From: Clostridiales bacterium
GTDB lineage: Bacteria > Bacillota > Clostridia > WRLR01
Length of the DNA: 7,185 nt
NCBI GenBank assembly: GCA_031287655.1
Contig: JAITSR010000246.1
Span: forward strand, 1-7,185
Reading direction: 5' to 3'
Position numbers and translations under genes: made by a program. Below the pieces are notes generated by a model. That model did not search any database. It worked only from the letters and a program-made list of their open reading frames with translations, and was not told the DNA's origin. Each line of letters begins with the position of its first letter. Positions within the stretch are counted from its first letter, which is position 1. This document shows, in pieces, positions 1 through 5,711 of this stretch.

Positions 1-984
1 CGCGTCGGCGTCGCCCGCGCCCGCGCCAAGACACAGCTTTAGGTAAAGCCACTGATTCGGCCTTGTAATCCGCTCCTGCGAACCGTCCGCGTTCAAATGG
101 GCAAGCATTGCTCCTGCCCCGCGAAAATCCCCCGCAAAAACCATTTGACGGAACGCGCGATTCAAAAAATCACTCGGCAGCGCCGCGGGCTCGTCCAATG
201 TGAACACGCGGCAGTCGGCGCCAGCGAGCCCGCCTTCGCGCGCGTCGCGTATCATCATCAGCCGGAACTCGTCCAAAACTCCGGGCATTTTGCACAGGAC
301 CCTCGCAAGCTCCCGGCGCTCCGCGCCGATCTGCGGCGCTTCGGCGCCTATTTGCGTTCCGCCGCCGACACCGATACCGCCGACATGACCGCGGCCGCGG
401 TCCCTTTCCGCATCCCGGCAGACAAGTTCGACATAGCGAATCAGCCGCAAGGCCTGTTCCGTCGAATCGGCGCTGTCGTCGGGGTCCTTGGCGGAACCGG
501 CGTCAGCGCGAACCGCGGAGCCATTTGCGGAAGCCGCCTTGTCTTTACGCGGCGATACGGGTTTTTTCACCGCGCCGCCAAAAGCGTCGGCCAGCCGCAA
601 AGCCGCGTCCCGCGCCCTGCCGCGCCGCCCGTGCGCCGACTCCGCGCGCAAGAGCAGGAGCGCGCACTGACTGATCGCGCTCCCCAAGCGGAATTGATCT
701 ACCTTCCCGTGTACTATTTTAGCCGATTCGCGTTCGAGCGTCAAGGCCGCTTTGCGATAGCGCCGACGGCAGATCAGCGCGCAGAGTTTGCCGATTCGCG
801 CCAAAGAACAGCCCGCGTCGATCCCGAGCGCCTCGTCAAAATACCGCTCCGCGTCCCGCGCCCCGCCCCATATCAGGCTGACCCAACCCGCGAGGAAGCG
901 GGCAAAAGCGCGGCCCGGCCGCCTTTTTAAATAGAGGGAGACCTTTAAGTCCCACATCACGCCGCGCGTCAGTTTCCCCGTCAT
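1..984 (-). CDS. TPR-like protein, third gene of a MotA/OmpA-type operon (3' end cut by window edge)
   Basis: I do not recognise this gene. Reading down from the ATG at 984, the frame stays open for 328 residues to the window edge, so the C-terminus is missing. The ATG overlaps the TGA of the OmpA-like gene as ATGA, which fixes the start and suggests translational coupling; a weak GGGG lies 11 bases upstream. Residues 28-59 read like a tetratricopeptide repeat (aromatic and small residues spaced as in TPRs, with ARDAERYFDEAL followed by a turn), and 60-89 could be a second helical pair. Residues about 138-175 are rich in Lys, Ala, Ser and Asp and look disordered. A Gly-rich patch (199-220) is followed by another helical stretch near 271-299. 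No signal peptide or membrane helix is evident, so it is probably cytoplasmic. From position alone I infer an accessory or scaffold role for the channel complex; the sequence shows no enzymatic motif. It does not resemble a flagellar protein or a helicase/nuclease effector. Confidence 0.8.
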   Translation of the reverse strand, partial: MTGKLTRGVMWDLKVSLYLKRRPGRAFARFLAGWVSLIWGGARDAERYFDEALGIDAGCSLARIGKLCALICRRRYRKAALTLERESAKIVHGKVDQFRLGSAISQCALLLLRAESAHGRRGRARDAALRLADAFGGAVKKPVSPRKDKAASANGSAVRADAGSAKDPDDSADSTEQALRLIRYVELVCRDAERDRGRGHVGGIGVGGGTQIGAEAPQIGAERRELARVLCKMPGVLDEFRLMMIRDAREGGLAGADCRVFTLDEPAALPSDFLNRAFRQMVFAGDFRGAGAMLAHLNADGSQERITRPNQWLYLKLCLGAGAGDADA

Positions 985-1973
985 GGCGCGGAGGTCCCCA
1001 AATAGTCCTCAATCATCTTGCGGATATTGTCGTCCTTTACGACGACCGAAATTTCGATCCTGCGGTTCTGCGCCATCGCGGCCTCGTCCGACGCTTCCGA
1101 GAGCGGGCGGAATTTGGAGAAGCCGCCGATCCCGAAATAGCGCGCGTACTTTTCTTCCAACTGCGGGTTTGCCTCCATCATATAGTTCACGACGGACACG
1201 GCGCGGTCCGCCGAGAGCCCGCGGTTGAACGCCGAGCTGCCCGCCGCGTCCGTGTGGCCCTCGATGCTGATGTAGTCGATGTACGCCCGTGTCGCCTCGT
1301 CGTCCAGCAACCGCTCAAACGCCTCCGAGAGCTGGGTCATAAGCTGCTTTGCGTCGTCCTTCAGCGTCGACGAGCCGTAGTCAAAGAGCAGCCGTTCGTT
1401 GATGATGATATTCGCGTTCGGGCCGATCGTCACGCGCTCCTCGCCGTCGTCGGTGTATTTGCCGATCGCGGTTTCGATCGAGCCGCGCACCTTGTCCAAG
1501 ATGTCTACGCGCAGGACCGCGATGTCGGAGAGCTTTGCCCGCAGGTCCCCGAGTTCCTGATTGCTCATCGCGATGATCTCGCGCTGCGACTCGATCTCCT
1601 GATTCGAGAGCGTGAGCTCGCGCTGCCCTTGCTCAACCTCGGCGCGCGTGCGTTCCACTTCGTTTTCAAGCAGCAGCAGCGCGTTCTCCTTCTCCGTGAT
1701 CTGCTGTTCGGTATAAGCGAGCCGGGCTTGCGTCTCCCCGAGGGCGCTCTGCGCCTCGTCGAGCTCGCGCCGCGCGTCGGCAAGGCTCTGCCGCGCGGTT
1801 TCCAGCTCGCCGCGCGAGTGTTCGAGCCGCCGTCCCGTCATGATGTTCTGGATATAGGAGAGCAGCATCAAAAAGAACAGCAGCATCGCGACCGTCGACA
1901 TCACGTCCGTGAAGGAGGGCCAGAAATCCTGCACCGCGGTGGTCCTTCTAAAATTGCGCGCCCTTGTCCTCAT
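981..1973 (-). CDS. MotB/ZorB-like OmpA-domain protein, ion-channel partner and wall anchor
   Basis: This 330-residue protein has the plan of a stator B subunit. A short basic cytoplasmic N-terminus (1-17) is followed by one membrane helix (about 23-41) that opens with FWPSFTDVMSTVAML. Its Asp23 sits where MotB carries the proton-accepting Asp. A charged, Glu/Gln/Arg-rich coiled coil fills about 47-150, and an OmpA-like peptidoglycan-binding domain fills about 185-312, with FDYGSSTL, the core IEGHTD, NRGLSADRA and the closing NRRIEI. The family role is to pair with a MotA/TolQ-type subunit, conduct ions and hold the complex to the cell wall. The ATG at 1973 overlaps the previous gene's TGA as ATGA and has a GGAG nine bases upstream. 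A GTG at 1988 would add five residues but is less likely. The coiled coil of about 100 residues is much longer than the short plug linker of flagellar MotB. Flagellar MotB seems unlikely because no flagellar gene is nearby. Confidence 0.93.
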   Translation of the reverse strand: MRTRARNFRRTTAVQDFWPSFTDVMSTVAMLLFFLMLLSYIQNIMTGRRLEHSRGELETARQSLADARRELDEAQSALGETQARLAYTEQQITEKENALLLLENEVERTRAEVEQGQRELTLSNQEIESQREIIAMSNQELGDLRAKLSDIAVLRVDILDKVRGSIETAIGKYTDDGEERVTIGPNANIIINERLLFDYGSSTLKDDAKQLMTQLSEAFERLLDDEATRAYIDYISIEGHTDAAGSSAFNRGLSADRAVSVVNYMMEANPQLEEKYARYFGIGGFSKFRPLSEASDEAAMAQNRRIEISVVVKDDNIRKMIEDYLGTSAP

Positions 1974-3373
1974 ACTTTTGTGCTCCACCCACCGCCGTCT
2001 CCGCCGTCACCCGCGCCGTCGCCGACACTGTCGTTTCCAAATCGGCGTTCGTTTTGCGGTTCGCCGCGCTGCCCGCCCGCGAGCCTGCGCGAGGCGGCGC
2101 CGGACGGGATACCCGGGGCTTCGCTGTACGCGAGCATTTGCTCCGGAATCGCCGCTACGGCGTCCCGAATCAGCTCCGCGCTCCGCGCCATACGGCTGAT
2201 CGCGGCGTCATAGTTCGCAAAGTCGTCGAGCCGCTTCTGCGCCTCGCCGCGCAAGTCGGCCGTGAGCCCGCAGATCGCGTCCGAGGCGTCCGCGACGCTT
2301 TTTGCGAGCCTGTCCGCATGCGCCGCGCTCTCCCTGCGACCGGCCTCATACGCGTCCCGCGTCGCCGCAAGGCCGTCCGACAGGCCGGAAAGGACCTGAT
2401 AGTTGTCCTCGATGTGCCGCGTCGAGGCTTTGACGGCATCCGCAACCCGGACGAAGCAGGCGTCCATCATCTCGATTGTATTCCGCAAATTGTTGTTCGC
2501 ATCCTCCACCCCGCGAATATCGCCGTGAAACGTCTGGAGCGAGCGGTCAAACCGCTCGGCGATCTTTTCGCCGAACTCAATGAATGTGCGGCGAAGCGCG
2601 CCGTCCATAGCCTCATACGCGCTGCCGGAATAGACGCGAAGCCGCGCCGCGGCGGTGTTGTCAAGGTATTCCTCTATCGCCGTCATCACGCGCTCGCGCG
2701 CCTGCCCGACGTTAAAGAAGACATTGAAAAATGTGACCACGACGGAGCAGGCAATCCCGAAAAGGCTTGTCGTAAACGCCGTGGACATACCCGCGAGCGC
2801 GGAGAGCAGCCCCGACTCGACCGATTGCAAAAGCTCCGTCACATCACTTTCGCGAAAGAGCAGCACGAGGCTCTGTACGGAGATTGTGAGCCCGATGAAC
2901 GTGCCGAGCAGCCCGAGTACGATCATGATCGAGACCGAATGCTGCGTGAACTGCTCGCGGAGCAGCCAAGACTTCATCTTGCCGTTAAAGCGGTTCTCAA
3001 TGATCGCCTGCGTGTTGACCGCGCCGCCGTCCTGCCCCGCCCACGCGGACTCATAGTCCGAAATGATCCCGCGGAGAAGCGGGTCCTTTGTGCGCGGCTC
3101 CGAAAAGCGGTCCGGCCGGTCAGGACGGGCGGCGTCGTCAGCCGTCGCGGGCGCGTTTGCGGGTACCGCCGCCGCGGGCGCCAGCGTGGAAACGGCCGCC
3201 CGCCCGGATGCCACAAGGCGGTCGAGGTCCTTTTGCAGCTTTGCGTACATGCCGCGAGAGGTGACGCTAAAAATGATCGCCACAAGAAAGATGACGACGA
3301 TCAGGCCGATGATGATCAAGGCCGAGAGGTGCATACCGCCGACAAATGCCAGAAATTGGTTAAGCAGGTCCAT
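1970..3373 (-). CDS. MotA/TolQ/ExbB-family proton-channel protein with long helical tail (ZorA-like)
   Basis: This 467-residue membrane protein is the channel subunit of the operon. There is one N-terminal membrane helix (about 17-36), then a mostly soluble stretch with an Ala/Pro-rich linker (56-90). The paired channel helices follow: about 144-173, containing the family signature GLLGTFIGLT, and about 188-222, containing ALAGMSTAFTTSLFGI. Three helices with this spacing match TolQ/ExbB/ZorA topology rather than the four-helix flagellar MotA. Residues 225-410 form a long, charged, Ala-rich region predicted to be helical and probably cytoplasmic. The last ~45 residues are Gly/Ser/Asp-rich and likely disordered. 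The family converts ion flow into motion or force with its OmpA-domain partner, encoded next with overlap. The start has AAGGTAGG about 12 bases upstream, slightly far, and a strong promoter lies further up. The long tail is typical of ZorA; no antiphage role can be proved here. Confidence 0.92.
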   Translation of the reverse strand: MDLLNQFLAFVGGMHLSALIIIGLIVVIFLVAIIFSVTSRGMYAKLQKDLDRLVASGRAAVSTLAPAAAVPANAPATADDAARPDRPDRFSEPRTKDPLLRGIISDYESAWAGQDGGAVNTQAIIENRFNGKMKSWLLREQFTQHSVSIMIVLGLLGTFIGLTISVQSLVLLFRESDVTELLQSVESGLLSALAGMSTAFTTSLFGIACSVVVTFFNVFFNVGQARERVMTAIEEYLDNTAAARLRVYSGSAYEAMDGALRRTFIEFGEKIAERFDRSLQTFHGDIRGVEDANNNLRNTIEMMDACFVRVADAVKASTRHIEDNYQVLSGLSDGLAATRDAYEAGRRESAAHADRLAKSVADASDAICGLTADLRGEAQKRLDDFANYDAAISRMARSAELIRDAVAAIPEQMLAYSEAPGIPSGAASRRLAGGQRGEPQNERRFGNDSVGDGAGDGGDGGGWSTKV

Positions 3374-3418
3374 ACGCGATGTTCGCCTACCTTCTTTTGT
3401 AATATCTATAATGTCTAT

Positions 3419-3447
3419 ATTGTAGGGTAATGCGGCTCGCAGGTCAA
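3419..3447 (-). promoter_or_regulatory. SigA-type promoter of the MotA/OmpA/TPR operon
   Basis: On the minus strand, TTGACC (3442-3447) and TACAAT (3419-3424) are separated by exactly 17 bases, each one mismatch from consensus. The predicted transcript starts near 3412, about 40 bases before the ATG at 3373. Two direct copies of TATAGA, nine bases apart (3414-3419 and 3405-3410), overlap the -10 end and the predicted start and could be an operator. The promoter gives the operon its own start, separate from birA upstream. Confidence 0.7.
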
Positions 3448-3460
3448 GGAACGTATATCC

Positions 3461-3478
3461 ACGCGCGCGCGCACGCGC
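3461..3478. repeat. Alternating CG/CA tract in the birA-motA-like gap
   Basis: Eighteen bases alternate purine and pyrimidine without a break, almost all CG steps. They lie just after the birA stop codon and about 15-30 bases upstream of the -35 box of the next operon. Such tracts can adopt Z-DNA under negative supercoiling. The gap has no T-run, so no clear birA terminator is visible, and transcription may continue from birA into the next operon. Confidence 0.6.
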
Positions 3479-3479
3479 T

Positions 3480-4472
3480 TTACAATGTCAGGCTGACCTC
3501 GCCTGAAAACAGGGCGCTCACGCCGCCCTGCGCGTCCTCGACGAGCAGCCGCCCGTCGTCGTCGATGCCGACCGCGCGCGCGCGGCGGCACGCGCCGTCC
3601 TTCGTATACTCGACCATGCGCCCGATCACGCATGAGAGCGCCCGATACTCGCAAAGAAAATCGCGCGCGGCGAGCGCGCCGGATTCGCACAGGCGGAGCA
3701 GCTCGCATACGAGCGCGGCGGCAAAAGCGTTGCGCGAGATCGCGGCCTTGCCGTCCGGGAATAGCGAGCCAGCGCGGTCGCGCAGCTCCGGCGGGAACTC
3801 GTCCTCGCGCGTATTATAATTCAGCCCGATCCCGACGACGACGCTCGTGACGCCTCCGCTCTCAAAGTCCGAGGTCGCCTCCGTCAGGATCCCGCAAATT
3901 TTTTTCCCATCCAAATAGATGTCATTGACCCACTTGATTTGCGGCGCAAAGGAGGTCAGCGCCTTGATCGTCCGGCACACGGCGATCGCGGCCGCGATCG
4001 TAATCAGCGTCGCGTCCGCGCCGCGCGCCTCCGGCCGCAGGACCAGACTCATATAAAGGCCCGTTCCCGCGGGGGAAAAAAAGGGTCGCAGAAAGCGCCC
4101 GCGCCCGCCCGTCTGCCCCTCCGCGAGCACCAGCGTCCCGTGCGCCGCGCCTTCGAGCGCGAGCAGCTTTGCGGCGCGGTTCGTCGAGTCCATGCTCTTT
4201 TCGACAAGAATCGCGGCCGAAAGCGATGCGCATCCGGGCGGCAAGCGGAGCCGTATGCCCTGTTCGGAAAGCGTGTCAGAGCCGGGCGCGAGCCGGTAAC
4301 CCCGGTTCGTCGCGGCGAATATCTCGTATCCATCCTTCCGGAGCGCGCGCACAGCCTTCCAGACCGCAGAGCGGGATACGCCGAGACGTTGGGCCAGCTC
4401 CTCGCCCGAGACGTCTTTATGGCGGTTCTGCTCCAAAAAAAGCAGAGCCGCCTGTTTGACCGACCGCGTCAC
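3480..4472 (-). CDS. birA: Bifunctional biotin-protein ligase / biotin operon repressor
   Basis: The 330-residue product attaches biotin to carboxylase carrier domains through biotinyl-AMP and, in this class, also represses biotin genes. An N-terminal winged helix-turn-helix covers about 5-60, with EELAQRLGVSRSAVWKAVRAL at 25-44. The catalytic domain (about 85-275) shows the STN substrate motif near 96-98, the GGRGR adenylate-binding loop at 122-126, SPAGTGLYMSLVLRP, and KWVNDIYLDGKKICGIL with the catalytic-type Lys180. The small C-terminal domain (about 283-330) ends in the usual GRLLVED...FSGEVSL pattern. Length matches the repressor class. I chose the GTG at 4472 because it overlaps the reductase TGA as GTGA and leaves the HTH where B. 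subtilis and E. coli BirA have it; a longer open frame upstream is only the shadow of the reductase. The adenylate loop reads GRGRFLR, where GRGRxGR is usual. No birA-controlled biotin genes lie in the window. Confidence 0.96.
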   Translation of the reverse strand: MTRSVKQAALLFLEQNRHKDVSGEELAQRLGVSRSAVWKAVRALRKDGYEIFAATNRGYRLAPGSDTLSEQGIRLRLPPGCASLSAAILVEKSMDSTNRAAKLLALEGAAHGTLVLAEGQTGGRGRFLRPFFSPAGTGLYMSLVLRPEARGADATLITIAAAIAVCRTIKALTSFAPQIKWVNDIYLDGKKICGILTEATSDFESGGVTSVVVGIGLNYNTREDEFPPELRDRAGSLFPDGKAAISRNAFAAALVCELLRLCESGALAARDFLCEYRALSCVIGRMVEYTKDGACRRARAVGIDDDGRLLVEDAQGGVSALFSGEVSLTL

Positions 4473-5089
4473 CGGATAAAGTTCGTCCCGACGCGCTCCT
4501 CCTGCTCGGGATACGGCACGCTGCCCTTTGCCGCGTCGATGCACTTTAGCAGCCACGCCATATTGTTTCCGAGCGTGCGCATGGTCTGGAGCCCCTCCAA
4601 ATCCTGACGCACCTCGTCCGGCGTATGGCCATGCACCATGTTCCAATACTGCGAGGTCACGACCGGCATACAAGAAAGCGTAAAATACTTGTTCAGGCGG
4701 TCAAGCGCCGCGGTCGAACCCGCCCTGCGGCAGCTCACGACGGCCGCGGCCGGTTTGTGCGCGTAGGAGGCGCTCTTGAAGAAGAACAGCCTGTCCAAAA
4801 ACGCGCAGATCGCGCCGGTCGGTCCGCCGTAATAGACCGGGGAGCCGACGACAAGGCCGTCCGCGCGCTTTAAAAGGTCGACACACTCGTTCAGCCTGTC
4901 CGACTTGAACACACAGTAGCCGGTGTCGCGGCAAACGTGACAAGCGACGCAGTCCTGAACCGGCTCTTTGCCGATCTGAAAAATGTTCGTTTCAACGCCG
5001 TTTGCGTTGAGCCGCCCCGCAACCTCGCTGAGCGCGGTAAACGTGCAGCCTTCCTTCCTCGGGCTTCCATTGATCAAGAGTACGTTCAT
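4469..5089 (-). CDS. Flavodoxin-fold NAD(P)H-dependent FMN reductase / iron-sulfur flavoprotein-like
   Basis: This 206-residue cytoplasmic protein belongs to the NADPH-dependent FMN reductase superfamily. The N-terminus MNVLLINGSPRKEGCT is the FMN phosphate-binding strand and loop. SPVYYGGPTG (83-92) is the second flavin-contacting loop, followed by the FLDRLFF helix. Cysteines 47, 50, 53 and 59 are spaced CX2CX2CX5C, which fits the compact motif of iron-sulfur flavoproteins that hold a 4Fe-4S cluster, so it probably passes electrons between a donor and a small acceptor in an anaerobe. The exact substrate cannot be told. The start is uncertain: ATG at 5089 gives the usual family N-terminus, while ATG at 5104 adds MVSTT but touches its own GGAAAGGG ribosome site. 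It is first in an operon with birA (GTGA overlap), although no functional link between the two is obvious. Confidence 0.93.
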   Translation of the reverse strand: MNVLLINGSPRKEGCTFTALSEVAGRLNANGVETNIFQIGKEPVQDCVACHVCRDTGYCVFKSDRLNECVDLLKRADGLVVGSPVYYGGPTGAICAFLDRLFFFKSASYAHKPAAAVVSCRRAGSTAALDRLNKYFTLSCMPVVTSQYWNMVHGHTPDEVRQDLEGLQTMRTLGNNMAWLLKCIDAAKGSVPYPEQEERVGTNFIR

Positions 5090-5134
5090 TGTTGTGGACA
5101 CCATCCCTTTCCGATTTGTATAGTTTGTATGATC

Positions 5135-5163
5135 AGTATATCATGTTCGCCGCGTCTTGCCAA
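5135..5163 (-). promoter_or_regulatory. SigA-type promoter of the reductase-birA operon
   Basis: On the minus strand TTGGCA (5158-5163) and TATACT (5135-5140) are 17 bases apart, each one mismatch from consensus. The predicted start near 5128 leaves a leader of about 40 bases. The -35 box lies almost exactly on the -35 box of the divergent plus-strand promoter. Confidence 0.7.
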
Positions 5164-5185
5164 AAAGCGGCCGCCCTGATAAAAT
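5157..5185 (+). promoter_or_regulatory. SigA-type promoter of the small membrane protein / prepilin peptidase pair
   Basis: TTGCCA (5157-5162) and TAAAAT (5180-5185) are 17 bases apart on the plus strand; the -10 box has one mismatch from TATAAT and the -35 box two from TTGACA. A perfect 10-base palindrome, TTTGGCCAAA (5197-5206), lies just past the predicted start near 5192 and could be an operator; it resembles the TTGCCAAA at 5157, about 41 bases away. Confidence 0.6.
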
Positions 5186-5246
5186 GATCATTAGGATTTG
5201 GCCAAAAAAGCCGAGTTTCATCGACACAAAAAGGAGTGACCGCGAT

Positions 5247-5651
5247 ATGAGCAAGGAATTGCGAAATATCTTTGATCAGGCCCCGCCCCGGAAGATCGAA
5301 CGCCGCCGCGGGCTCGACAGACGCGGAAAAATCGGCCTCGCGCTCTCCGTGGCCGGGTGGGCGCTGTGGGTCGCCGGCCTCTATATTTCAAGCCTCGCGT
5401 TTCCGCAGCTCGTGACCTATTTCGACGCGCTCTACGGCAAGACCCCGCGCTCATGGCAGCCCGATTTATTCTACACGGCCGAGCTGCTTTGGACCGGCGG
5501 GACCATACTCTGCGTGCTGAGCCTTGTTCAGTTCAGAAATCGCTACAAGCGCCGGTCGGATAAAATGCACTATGGTATTTTGGCCGCGCTCGTGTTCAAC
5601 GCGCTTTCGATCGTCATCCTCGGTGTCTACACGTTCTATAGGGGGTTTTGA
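5247..5651 (+). CDS. Small three-helix membrane protein of unknown function
   Basis: I do not recognise this 134-residue protein. A basic cytoplasmic N-terminus (about 1-28, including RKIERRRGLDRRGK) is followed by three likely membrane helices at about 29-51, 78-96 and 108-129. A loop of about 25 residues with KTPRSWQPD lies between helices 1 and 2, and a basic RNRYKRRSDK turn between 2 and 3. By the positive-inside rule the N-terminus and second loop should be cytoplasmic. I chose the ATG at 5247 because AAGGAG lies ten bases upstream (5231-5236). A longer frame back to 5157 would begin inside the promoter and is unlikely. It is first in an operon with the prepilin peptidase. The frame ends in TGA at 5649-5651, directly before the peptidase and in the same frame. 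A link to the peptidase or pilus assembly is possible from position only. Confidence 0.85.
   Translation: MSKELRNIFDQAPPRKIERRRGLDRRGKIGLALSVAGWALWVAGLYISSLAFPQLVTYFDALYGKTPRSWQPDLFYTAELLWTGGTILCVLSLVQFRNRYKRRSDKMHYGILAALVFNALSIVILGVYTFYRGF
5640..5645 (+). promoter_or_regulatory. Ribosome binding site inside the end of the preceding gene, pointing to an ATT start
   Basis: AGGGGG sits nine bases before an ATT codon at 5655 that is in frame with the prepilin peptidase. No ATG, GTG or TTG occurs in that frame between the preceding TGA (5649-5651) and the GTG at 5712. A TTG at 5648 overlaps the TGA as TTGA but is in another frame. Confidence 0.4.
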
Positions 5652-5711
5652 GCCATTATTATCCCCGCTTCCCTCTCCGCGCCGACGATCACCGCGGCGG
5701 TTTTCTTCTTC

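Noticed and set aside
97..930. Plus-strand open frame of 277 residues
   Set aside because: It is the shadow of the minus-strand TPR-like gene. The protein is Arg/Pro/Ala-rich without motifs, while the minus frame is open throughout, has an ATGA-coupled start and TPR-like helices.
1254..2213. Plus-strand open frame of 319 residues opposite the OmpA-like gene
   Set aside because: The minus strand carries clear MotB and OmpA motifs. The plus frame is a by-product of high GC and coiled-coil codon bias.
1964..3430. Plus-strand open frame of 488 residues opposite the channel gene
   Set aside because: The minus strand has the GLLGTFIGLT signature and membrane helices, and this frame ends inside the motor promoter. 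It has no recognisable domain.
1..3447. Calling the operon a complete Zorya system
   Set aside because: Only a ZorA/ZorB-like pair is visible. No ZorC, ZorD helicase or ZorE nuclease motif is seen, and the related stator families share the same folds.
4470..4673. N-terminal extension of BirA by 67 residues
   Set aside because: It lies wholly within the reductase gene, is Gly/Arg/Ala-rich, and would place the HTH far from the usual N-terminal position.
5157..5246. Thirty-residue extension of the small membrane protein
   Set aside because: The extension would start inside the -35 box. The ATG at 5247 has a good AAGGAG site.
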